Of a stretch of DNA of 5,101 nucleotides, positions 1 through 5,101 are shown piece by piece. Both the position numbers and the translations under genes were made by a program. The first letter of the stretch is position 1. Every line of letters begins with the position of its first letter. The stretch lies in the NCBI GenBank assembly GCA_017556595.1, contig JAFYML010000337.1, positions 1-5,101 on the forward strand. Direction: 5' to 3'. Source of the stretch: Bacteroides sp. (lineage in GTDB: Bacteria; Bacteroidota; Bacteroidia; Bacteroidales; Bacteroidaceae). The notes under the pieces are model-generated. The model was given only the letters and a program-made list of their open reading frames with translations. It did not search any database and had not been told where the DNA came from.

Positions 1-365
1 GTTTGGATGAAATGGAACAGCCTATTACTTCTGAAGATAAGTTTACCGTGAAGTTTGGTGCTAAGTATGATGATGAGAATGAAAGCCTAATCGTTATTCC
101 TGAAGAAGAAGGAACTTTGAATGTGGCATGGTTTATGTATGAATTTATTGCGTTGGCAATACCAATGAAACATGTTCATCCTTCTGGAAAATGCAACAAT
201 TTGGTTAGTAAAAAACTTGGCAAATTATTGAGAACATCATCAAATGAGGAAGATTTAGGTGATGATGATTTTATGCAGGAAGTTGCAGAGGATTCTTCGA
301 TAGACGAAGAACGTGCAATTGATCCGCGTTGGAATGAATTAAAGAAAATATTTGATAACAATTAA
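1..365 (+). CDS. DUF177 / YceD family protein, 3' part (5' end outside window)
   Basis: This is the C-terminal 120 residues of a DUF177 (YceD-like) protein. The frame is open to the left edge, and the two leading bases GT would complete a Cys codon before Leu-Asp-Glu, matching the family's conserved C-x-x-C-L segment, so the real start lies upstream. Visible family marks are the P-x-K-H-V-H-P-x-G-x-C block (fragment residues 54-64), a strongly acidic linker (about residues 80-104) and the terminal D-P-R-W-x-x-L-K-K block (107-115). Family knowledge: DUF177 proteins are cytosolic, very often encoded next to rpmF, and have been linked to 23S rRNA accumulation in bacteria and chloroplasts; the molecular activity is not firmly defined. 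The stop is 13 bases before rpmF, so the two are probably co-transcribed. Identification is confident from the C-terminal motifs and the rpmF neighbour; function is inferred. Confidence 0.9.
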   Translation, partial: LDEMEQPITSEDKFTVKFGAKYDDENESLIVIPEEEGTLNVAWFMYEFIALAIPMKHVHPSGKCNNLVSKKLGKLLRTSSNEEDLGDDDFMQEVAEDSSIDEERAIDPRWNELKKIFDNN

Positions 366-378
366 ACATTAAACTAAA

Positions 379-564
379 ATGGCACATCCTAAAAGAAGAC
401 AGTCAAACACTAGAACAGCCAAGAGAAGAACTCACGATAAGGCTGTAGCTCCTACATTGGCAATTTGTCCGAACTGCGGTGAATGGCATGTATATCACAC
501 TGTATGTGGTGCATGTGGTTACTACAGAGGTAAACTTGCTATTGAAAAGGAAGCTGCCGTTTAA
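379..564 (+). CDS. rpmF: 50S ribosomal protein bL32
   Basis: A 61-residue protein of the length usual for bL32, a small structural protein of the large ribosomal subunit. It begins with the classic basic segment M-A-H-P-K-R-R (residues 1-7) and continues with more Arg/Lys (12-17), expected to contact 23S rRNA. A complete zinc ribbon follows: C30-P-N-C33 and C43-G-A-C46, so this is the zinc-binding C+ form and not a cysteine-free paralogue. The ATG is chosen because the family N-terminus starts exactly there. The leader is A-rich (AAACTAAA) with no Shine-Dalgarno sequence. It follows the DUF177 gene by 13 bases, the usual pairing, and is separated from fabH by 118 bases; plsX, which sits between these genes in many other bacteria, is absent here. 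Confidence 0.98.
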   Translation: MAHPKRRQSNTRTAKRRTHDKAVAPTLAICPNCGEWHVYHTVCGACGYYRGKLAIEKEAAV

Positions 565-574
565 TTTTCGGTAT

Positions 575-596
575 AGTGTATAAACAAACACTTTTT
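575..596 (+). terminator. possible weak intrinsic terminator after rpmF
   Basis: A 5-bp stem (AGTGT 575-579 with ACACT 588-592) around an 8-base loop runs into a five-T tract (592-596). It starts ten bases after the rpmF stop, where a terminator would be sensible. The stem is short and has only two G:C pairs, so it may be fortuitous or only partly effective. Confidence 0.25.
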
Positions 597-611
597 ACTT
601 GAATGTCGGGT

Positions 612-648
612 GTCTAAAGAGTTCTCTGTTTATAGAAACTTTTTAGAC
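612..648 (+). promoter_or_regulatory. hairpin in the rpmF-fabH spacer, possible fabH leader element
   Basis: GTCTAAAGAGTT (612-623) pairs with AACTTTTTAGAC (637-648) over 12 positions, with eleven Watson-Crick pairs and one G-U wobble (619/641). The inner part can also pair TTCT 622-625 with AGAA 634-637 if one base is bulged. No T-tract follows on either strand, so it does not look like an intrinsic terminator. AGAGT (618-622) could alternatively pair with ACTCT (647-651), giving a competing fold. The structure lies between the rpmF stop and the fabH ATG, 34 bases before the latter. An mRNA-processing site, leader structure or protein operator are all possible; the function is unknown. Confidence 0.4.
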
Positions 649-682
649 TCTCGTTGTTTGAGTATTATTTAATTTGAAATCC

Positions 683-1684
683 ATGGAGAAACTAAATGCA
701 GTAATAACGGGAGTCGGTGGTTATGTACCTGATTACATCTTGACGAATGACGAGATTGCTAAGATGGTAGATACTAGTGATGAGTGGATTATGACCCGTA
801 TTGGTGTTAAAGAACGTAGAATCCTTAATGAAGAGGGTTTGGGTACATCCTATATGTGTCGTAAAGCTGCCAAGCAGTTGTTGCAACGCACAAATACTAA
901 TCCTGATGATGTAGATTTAGTCATTGTTGCGACTTCTACCCCTGATTATCATTTTCCCTCAACAGCATCTATTCTCTGCGATAAATTAGGCTTGAAAAAT
1001 GCTTTTGCCTTCGATATGCAAGCGGCATGTTGTGGCTTCTTGTATATGATGGAGACAGGCGCAAATTTCATTCGTTCAGGTCGTTATAAAAAGGTAATTA
1101 TTGTTGGCGGTGATAAAATGTCGTCAATGGTTGACTATACAGATCGTGCAACATGTCCAATCTTTGGAGATGGTGCCGCTGCTTTCATGCTAGAACCAAC
1201 AACTGAAAATGTGGGAATTATGGATGCTATCTTGCAAACAGATGGTAAAGGACTTCCTTTCTTGCATATGAAAGCCGGTGGTTCGGTATGCCCTCCTTCT
1301 TATTTTACAGTAGATAATCGTATGCATTATATCTATCAAGAAGGACGCACTGTATTCAAATATGCAGTTTCTAACATGTCTGATGTTAGTGCAGAATTGG
1401 CAGCAAGAAATAATTTGACCAAAGATGATATTAATTGGATAATTCCTCATCAAGCTAATCTTCGTATTATTGATGCTGTAGCACATCGTATGGAAGTTCC
1501 GAGCGAAAAGGTTATGGTAAATATTGAACGTTATGGTAATACTAGTGCAGGAACATTGCCTCTTTGTATTTGGGACTTTGAAGAAAAGCTGAAGAAAGGA
1601 GATAACTTGATATTTACGGCCTTCGGAGCAGGATTTACTTGGGGTGCCGTATATGTTAAGTGGGGTTATGATGGTAAGAAATAA
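683..1684 (+). CDS. fabH: beta-ketoacyl-ACP synthase III (FabH)
   Basis: A 333-residue cytosolic thiolase-fold enzyme that condenses an acyl-CoA primer with malonyl-ACP to start type II fatty-acid synthesis. The full Cys-His-Asn triad is visible: C116 in A-A-C-C-G-F, H256 in P-H-Q-A-N and N286 in G-N-T-S-A-G. The substrate-entry region shows the family's D-E-W-I-x-x-R-I-G (residues 33-41), and G-F-G-A-type glycine motifs appear as F-G-D-G-A-A-A (161-167) and F-G-A-G-F-x-W-G (314-321). Length is normal. The ATG at 683 is preferred over the TTG at 674 because family proteins begin just before the [10 protein letters not shown] segment; an in-frame TGA at 659-661 limits extension. An unusual detail is a second Cys (C117) next to the catalytic one. 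There is no Shine-Dalgarno sequence. The 118-base spacer and hairpin upstream suggest expression partly separate from rpmF; an intrinsic terminator follows 18 bases after the stop. Confidence 0.97.
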   Translation: MEKLNAVITGVGGYVPDYILTNDEIAKMVDTSDEWIMTRIGVKERRILNEEGLGTSYMCRKAAKQLLQRTNTNPDDVDLVIVATSTPDYHFPSTASILCDKLGLKNAFAFDMQAACCGFLYMMETGANFIRSGRYKKVIIVGGDKMSSMVDYTDRATCPIFGDGAAAFMLEPTTENVGIMDAILQTDGKGLPFLHMKAGGSVCPPSYFTVDNRMHYIYQEGRTVFKYAVSNMSDVSAELAARNNLTKDDINWIIPHQANLRIIDAVAHRMEVPSEKVMVNIERYGNTSAGTLPLCIWDFEEKLKKGDNLIFTAFGAGFTWGAVYVKWGYDGKK

Positions 1685-1693
1685 AAACTAAAT

Positions 1694-1756
1694 ATGAACA
1701 ATAAAAACGCATCCTATTTCAATTCGATGCGTTTTTTTGTCTTAATCATCAAATAG
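1694..1756 (+). other. 20-codon mini reading frame overlapping the fabH-era terminator
   Basis: An ATG nine bases after the fabH stop opens a 20-codon frame ending in TAG five bases before the era ATG. The predicted peptide is Asn/Lys-rich at the start (M-N-N-K-N) and hydrophobic at the end (F-F-V-L-I-I-K). The frame runs through both arms of the terminator hairpin, so a translating ribosome would keep that hairpin from forming. The ATG is preceded by AAACTAAAT, much like the A-rich leader AAACTAAA of rpmF. A frame this short can easily be open by chance in AT-rich DNA, and I recognise no homologue; I record it as a possible leader peptide, not as an established gene. Confidence 0.2.
1703..1738 (+). 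terminator. intrinsic terminator between fabH and era
   Basis: AAAAACGCATC (1703-1713) pairs perfectly with GATGCGTTTTT (1726-1736) over 11 bp, with a 12-base loop and a run of seven T (1732-1738). The G/C part of the stem is ACGCATC/GATGCGT, and the A-run and T-run make it potentially active in both directions. It should end or reduce the fabH transcript. Only 23 bases remain between the T-run and the era ATG, so era transcription needs readthrough or a promoter buried here. Confidence 0.8.
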
Positions 1757-1761
1757 GTATT

Positions 1762-2643
1762 ATGCATAAAGCAGGTTTTGTTAATATTGTAGGTAATCCG
1801 AATGTAGGCAAATCTACATTGATGAATGCACTTGTAGGTGAGCGAATCTCTATCGCAACCTTTAAAGCGCAAACTACTCGTCATCGAATTATGGGAATTT
1901 ATAATTCGGATGATATGCAGATTGTTTTTTCGGACACTCCAGGTGTGTTGAAACCACAATATAAGTTGCAAGAATCAATGCTTAACTTCTCAACTTCAGC
2001 ATTGACCGATGCAGATGTATTGCTTTATGTCACCGATGTAATAGAAAAACCTGATAAGCATAGCGATTTTGTGGAAAAGGTATCCAAGATGGATGTGCCT
2101 GTATTAGTGCTTATCAATAAAATAGATTTGACCAACCAAGAAAAATTGATTGAATTGGTCGAAACGTGGAAGGAACAACTTCCAAATGCGGAGATTTTGC
2201 CGATATCAGCATTGAATAAGTTTAATGTTGATTACATTATGAAACGAGTTAAGGAATTGTTGCCCGATTCACCTCCTTATTTTGATAAGGATCAATGGAC
2301 GGATAAACCTGCGCGTTTCTTTGTAAATGAAATTATTCGTGAAAAGATTCTGCTTTATTATGATAAGGAAATTCCTTATTCGGTAGAGGTTGTAGTAGAA
2401 CGTTTCAAAGAAGATGAAAAGAAAATTGCCATTAGTGCAGTAATCTATGTTGAACGTGATTCGCAGAAAGGGATTATTATTGGCAAACAAGGTAGAGCTT
2501 TGAAGAAGGTTTCGACAGAAGCACGTCGCGATTTGGAGAAGTTCTTTGGAAAGACAATTTTCTTGGAAACGTTTGTTAAAGTGGATAAAGATTGGAGAAG
2601 TTCAGATAAAGAACTTCGTAATTTTGGTTATCAATTAGATTAA
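1762..2643 (+). CDS. era: GTPase Era, 30S assembly factor
   Basis: A 293-residue protein of standard Era length. The N-terminal GTPase domain shows G1 G-N-P-N-V-G-K-S-T (residues 11-19), switch I threonines T38-T39, G3 D-T-P-G (58-61), G4 N-K-I-D (119-122) and G5 S-A-L (149-151). The C-terminal type II KH domain carries its RNA-binding loop G-I-I-I-G-K-Q-G (237-244). Family knowledge: Era binds 16S rRNA near its 3' end, including the anti-Shine-Dalgarno region, and helps mature the 30S subunit at the inner face of the membrane; it is usually essential. The intact KH loop fits retention of that RNA target even in this group, which barely uses Shine-Dalgarno initiation. The ATG gives the expected short N-terminus before the P-loop. 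It sits 77 bases after fabH, behind a terminator, and five bases before der, so era and der very probably form one transcript. No promoter is apparent directly upstream. Confidence 0.98.
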   Translation: MHKAGFVNIVGNPNVGKSTLMNALVGERISIATFKAQTTRHRIMGIYNSDDMQIVFSDTPGVLKPQYKLQESMLNFSTSALTDADVLLYVTDVIEKPDKHSDFVEKVSKMDVPVLVLINKIDLTNQEKLIELVETWKEQLPNAEILPISALNKFNVDYIMKRVKELLPDSPPYFDKDQWTDKPARFFVNEIIREKILLYYDKEIPYSVEVVVERFKEDEKKIAISAVIYVERDSQKGIIIGKQGRALKKVSTEARRDLEKFFGKTIFLETFVKVDKDWRSSDKELRNFGYQLD

Positions 2644-2648
2644 TCATA

Positions 2649-3962
2649 ATGGGAAATTTAGTAGCTATCGTAGGACGCCCCAATGTGGGAAAATCGACAT
2701 TGTTCAATCGTTTGACAAAAACAAGACAAGCGATTGTAAACGAAGAAGCGGGTACTACACGCGATCGCCAATATGGCAAGTCTGAATGGTTAGGTCGCGA
2801 ATTCTCGGTTGTAGATACTGGTGGATGGGTTGTAAACTCGGATGATGTATTCGAAGAAGAAATTCGCAAACAAGTATTGATGGCGGTTGATGAAGCCGAT
2901 GTTATCTTGTTTGTGGTGGATGTGATGAATGGAGTTACTGACCTTGATATGCAGGTGGCTTCTATTTTGCGTCGTGCAAAGAAACCTGTTTTGCTGATTG
3001 CTAACAAAACGGATAATCATGAGTTGCAATACAATGCGCCAGAGTTCTATTCTTTAGGTTTGGGCGATCCTTATTGCATCTCGGCTATGACAGGAATGGG
3101 TACTGGCGATATGATGGATCTTATTGTAAGCAAGTTCAAAAAAGAAGCAGCAGAAATATTGGACGAAGATATTCCTCGTTTTGCGGTAGTAGGTCGTCCA
3201 AATGCAGGAAAATCTTCTATTGTGAATGCTTTCATTGGTGAAGATCGCAATATTGTGACAGATATAGCTGGTACTACTCGTGATTCTATTTATACTCGCT
3301 ATAATAAATTTGGTTTCGATTTTTATTTGGTTGATACAGCCGGTATTCGTAAAAAGAATAAAGTGAACGAAGATTTGGAGTATTATTCAGTTATACGCTC
3401 TATTCGTTCAATCGAAAACTCGGATGTTTGTATCTTGATGCTTGATGCTACTCGTGGTATTGAAAGTCAAGATTTGAATATCTTCTCGTTGATACAACGT
3501 AATGCTAAAGGATTGGTTGTAGTTGTGAATAAGTGGGATTTGGTAGAAGATAAGACTGTAAAGGTGATGAAAACGTTTGAAAATGCTATTCGCGAGCGTT
3601 TCGCTCCTTTTGTCGATTTCCCTATTATATTTGCATCGGCTTTGACAAAGCAACGCATTTTGAAAGTGTTGGAAGAGGCGCGTAATGTTTACGAAAATCG
3701 TACAGTACGCATCCCTACTGCTCGCTTGAACGAAGAGATGCTTCCGCTTATCGAAGCTTATCCACCACCATCAAATAAGGGTAAGTATATTAAGATTAAA
3801 TATATCACACAATTACCTAATACACAAGTTCCTTCGTTTGTTTACTTTGCTAATTTGCCGCAATATGTAAAGGAACCTTATCGTCGTTTCTTGGAAAATA
3901 AAATGCGCGAAAAGTGGAATCTGACAGGTACACCTATTAATATATATATTCGGCAAAAGTAA
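2649..3962 (+). CDS. der: GTPase Der (EngA), 50S assembly factor
   Basis: A 437-residue protein with the tandem GTPase domains unique to Der. Domain 1 has G1 G-R-P-N-V-G-K-S-T (residues 9-17), T36/T37, G3 D-T-G-G (56-59), G4 N-K-T-D (119-122) and G5 S-A-M (145-147). A short linker of about residues 165-175 ([11 protein letters not shown]) joins it to domain 2, with G1 G-R-P-N-A-G-K-S-S (182-190), T209/T210, G3 D-T-A-G (229-232), G4 N-K-W-D (294-297) and G5 S-A-L (330-332). A C-terminal KH-like domain (about 350-437) ends in the family's P-I-x-I-x-I-R-x-K. All nucleotide-binding motifs are intact in both domains. Family knowledge: Der binds the 50S subunit and is needed for its late assembly. 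The start follows the era stop by five bases with no Shine-Dalgarno sequence, pointing to co-transcription and perhaps translational coupling. A strong terminator follows 21 bases after the stop. Confidence 0.98.
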   Translation: MGNLVAIVGRPNVGKSTLFNRLTKTRQAIVNEEAGTTRDRQYGKSEWLGREFSVVDTGGWVVNSDDVFEEEIRKQVLMAVDEADVILFVVDVMNGVTDLDMQVASILRRAKKPVLLIANKTDNHELQYNAPEFYSLGLGDPYCISAMTGMGTGDMMDLIVSKFKKEAAEILDEDIPRFAVVGRPNAGKSSIVNAFIGEDRNIVTDIAGTTRDSIYTRYNKFGFDFYLVDTAGIRKKNKVNEDLEYYSVIRSIRSIENSDVCILMLDATRGIESQDLNIFSLIQRNAKGLVVVVNKWDLVEDKTVKVMKTFENAIRERFAPFVDFPIIFASALTKQRILKVLEEARNVYENRTVRIPTARLNEEMLPLIEAYPPPSNKGKYIKIKYITQLPNTQVPSFVYFANLPQYVKEPYRRFLENKMREKWNLTGTPINIYIRQK

Positions 3963-3983
3963 CTCCCTCGTTGAGATATAGAT

Positions 3984-4019
3984 AATAAAAAAAGCATCAT
4001 TCCTGATGCTTTTTTTATT
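3984..4019. terminator. bidirectional intrinsic terminator between der and mlaF-like gene
   Basis: A perfect 16-bp inverted repeat: AATAAAAAAAGCATCA (3984-3999) with TGATGCTTTTTTTATT (4004-4019), around a TTCC loop. The seven-T run (4010-4016) serves der on the plus strand, and the matching seven-A run (3987-3993) reads as a U-tract for the convergent minus-strand transcript, whose stop is nine bases away. It fits a shared terminator for both operons. Confidence 0.9.
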
Positions 4020-4027
4020 GTAAATAT

Positions 4028-4786
4028 TTAGACGTTTGCTTCTTTGACTTTTCGGAAGAGGTCGGATGCAAAAATGAAATCATTTAAGCGTTCGTTCGTA
4101 GATGTAAGTACCTCATCTTTTGTTCCTTCCCATGCTTTTGTACCTTCGTGTATGAAGATGATTTTTTCTCCGATACCCATTACCGAATTCATATCGTGCG
4201 TATTGACGAGTGTAGTAATGTTATATTCGTGTGTGATATCATGAATAAGTTCGTCTATGACGAGGGATGTTTTAGGATCGAGGCCTGAATTAGGTTCGTC
4301 GCAGAAGAGGTATTGTGGATTGAGTGCAATGGCGCGAGCAATTGCTACACGTTTTTGCATACCGCCACTAATCTCTCCAGGGAATTTATTGTGTGCTTCA
4401 CCTGTAAGATTTACGCGTTCAAGGCAGAATTGAGCGCGACGCTTACGGTCATTCAACGTGTCGTTGCTGAACATATTAAGTGGAAACATAACATTGTCGA
4501 GTACAGACATTGAATCGAAGAGTGCAGCACTTTGAAAAATCATACCCATTTCACGGCGAAGAAGTTTCTTTTCATTCTTTTTTAGGGAAAGGAAGTTGCG
4601 TCCGTCATAAAGTAATTCGCCTTTTTCTGGTGTAAGTAGGCCTACGATACACTTCATTAATACGGTTTTTCCGGAACCGCTTTGTCCGATAATAAGGTTT
4701 GTTTTCCCGTTTTCGAACGATGCATTGATGTCTTTCAATACATCTTTGCCGTCGAATGATTTATATAGATGCTTTAGTTCAATCAT
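4028..4786 (-). CDS. MlaF-like ABC transporter ATPase (MCE/Mla lipid transport)
   Basis: A 252-residue cytoplasmic ABC ATPase expected to power a lipid transporter of the MCE/Mla type. Motifs in order: Walker A G-Q-S-G-S-G-K-T (residues 34-41), Q-loop Q85 in I-F-Q-S-A-A-L-F-D-S-M, signature I-S-G-G-M-Q-K-R (139-146), Walker B Y-L-F-C-D-E-P with catalytic E164, D-loop S-G-L-D (167-170) and switch H197 in N-T-H-D-M. The Q-loop wording, the S-G-G-M signature and the N-T-H-D-M block place it in the MlaF/Mkl/Ttg2A branch and away from amino-acid or drug exporters. The C-terminal tail (about 228-252, S-T-N-E-R-L-N-D-F) resembles the MlaF extension that stabilises the dimer. The D-E-P-N-S-G-L-D Asn, where many ABC ATPases have Thr, looks like normal branch variation. 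It starts 18 bases after the permease stop, so the two are one operon, ending at the shared terminator. mlaF is likely by family but the exact orthologue is not proven. Confidence 0.92.
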   Translation of the reverse strand: MIELKHLYKSFDGKDVLKDINASFENGKTNLIIGQSGSGKTVLMKCIVGLLTPEKGELLYDGRNFLSLKKNEKKLLRREMGMIFQSAALFDSMSVLDNVMFPLNMFSNDTLNDRKRRAQFCLERVNLTGEAHNKFPGEISGGMQKRVAIARAIALNPQYLFCDEPNSGLDPKTSLVIDELIHDITHEYNITTLVNTHDMNSVMGIGEKIIFIHEGTKAWEGTKDEVLTSTNERLNDFIFASDLFRKVKEANV

Positions 4787-4804
4787 AGTGAATAAGTTTT
4801 TGTG

Positions 4805-5101
4805 TTAGCTTACTAATAAACGGGTAAGTACTAAGTCGGCAAATAGGATTAATACACTGCTACACACCACTGAATTGGTAGATGCTTTTCCTACTTCGAT
4901 TGAACCTCCTTCGACGGTGTAACCGAAGAAAGCAGATACGCTTGCTATGATGTATGCAAAGAAGAGTGATTTGACGAAACCATTCCAAACAAATTCTTCG
5001 ACAAACATATATTGCAAACCGTATTCAAGATCGACGGCCGTCATAATGCCTCCAAACCAACATGTGCAGAATGCGCCGATGATGCCAGCTACGATGCTGA
5101 A
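4805..5101 (-). CDS. MlaE-like ABC transporter permease, C-terminal part (5' end outside window)
   Basis: The last 98 residues of an MlaE/YrbE-type inner-membrane permease. The frame is open to the right edge, reading F-S-I-V-A-G-I-I-G-A-F before an internal Met at 5042-5044, so that Met is not the start. Family marks are the F-V-K-S segment that follows an amphipathic stretch, the glycine-rich G-Y-x-V-E-G-G-S-x-E-V-G-K-A-S-T block (matching the usual C-x-G...G-A-x-G-V-G-x-A-T-T) and a final hydrophobic helix ending in L-T-R-L-L-V-S. At least three hydrophobic, membrane-spanning stretches are visible: the edge region, about F-F-A-Y-I-I-A-S-V-S-A-F-F, and V-V-C-S-S-V-L-I-L-F-A-D-L-V-L. Family knowledge: MlaE pairs with MlaF in the inner membrane to move phospholipids through an MCE protein. 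It precedes the ATPase gene by 18 bases. The promoter and remaining two thirds lie outside the window. Confidence 0.9.
   Translation of the reverse strand, partial: FSIVAGIIGAFCTCWFGGIMTAVDLEYGLQYMFVEEFVWNGFVKSLFFAYIIASVSAFFGYTVEGGSIEVGKASTNSVVCSSVLILFADLVLTRLLVS

Noticed and set aside
3..5. TTG as the start of the DUF177 gene
   Set aside because: The protein matches the middle and end of the family, and the frame stays open to the window edge with bases that fit a conserved Cys codon, so the true start is upstream.
347..354. AATATTTG resembling a -7 element before rpmF
   Set aside because: It deviates at the first base, no correctly spaced -33 element is present, and it sits inside the DUF177 coding end. 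AT-rich DNA gives such matches often.
603..617. Four-codon ATG frame in the rpmF-fabH spacer
   Set aside because: Too short to support, and it has no positional relationship to the hairpin or start that would suggest a leader peptide.
669..676. TTAATTTG resembling the Bacteroidota -7 promoter element before fabH
   Set aside because: It lies only six bases before the ATG, differs from TAnnTTTG at the second base, and the nearest TTTG upstream is at the wrong spacing.
674..682. TTG start giving FabH three extra residues
   Set aside because: The ATG at 683 matches the family N-terminus, and a rare TTG start adds nothing recognisable.
1190..1486. 98-codon open frame on the minus strand opposite fabH
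   Set aside because: It lies entirely within fabH, and its Cys/Ile/His-rich composition is typical of antisense readings of AT-rich genes.
2576..3007. 143-codon open frame on the minus strand opposite era and der
   Set aside because: It overlaps two unmistakable GTPase genes, has low-complexity Ser/Thr-rich composition and no family resemblance; it is a shadow frame.
4044..4513. Two 66-codon plus-strand frames opposite the mlaF-like gene
   Set aside because: The minus-strand gene has every ABC ATPase motif in order, and the plus-strand frames show no recognisable domain.

Overview
This window is a compact housekeeping stretch from an AT-rich bacterium, most likely of the phylum Bacteroidota (order Bacteroidales or a close relative). 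I infer this from the gene order DUF177/YceD - rpmF - fabH - era - der, the lack of Shine-Dalgarno sequences before every start (A/T-rich leaders instead), and the residue-level character of the proteins. Nothing here fixes genus or species. There are no tRNA or rRNA genes, insertion sequences, CRISPR arrays or phage genes, and no gene-free stretch longer than about 120 bases.

Layout. Bases 1-365 hold the 3' part of a DUF177 (YceD-like) gene whose start lies left of the window. Thirteen bases later comes rpmF (bL32, 379-564). A 118-base spacer (565-682) carries a weak terminator-like hairpin and a stronger 12-bp hairpin without a U-tract. Then comes fabH (683-1684), the initiating ketoacyl-ACP synthase of fatty-acid synthesis. 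A 77-base spacer holds a clear intrinsic terminator (1703-1738), overlapped by an open 20-codon mini-frame. The two GTPase genes era (1762-2643) and der (2649-3962) follow, five bases apart. A strong bidirectional terminator (3984-4019) separates der from the convergent minus-strand pair mlaE-like permease (5' end beyond the right edge) and mlaF-like ATPase (4786-4028).

How the genes fit together. The plus-strand cluster links ribosome production (DUF177, thought to help 23S rRNA accumulate; bL32 of the large subunit; Era for 30S maturation; Der for 50S maturation) with membrane lipid synthesis (FabH). The minus-strand pair encodes the inner-membrane part of an MCE/Mla-type lipid transporter that helps maintain the outer membrane.

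I found no convincing undescribed system. The observations most worth checking are the fabH-era junction, where a terminator, a leader-peptide-like mini-frame and no visible promoter precede two GTPase genes, and the structured rpmF-fabH spacer.
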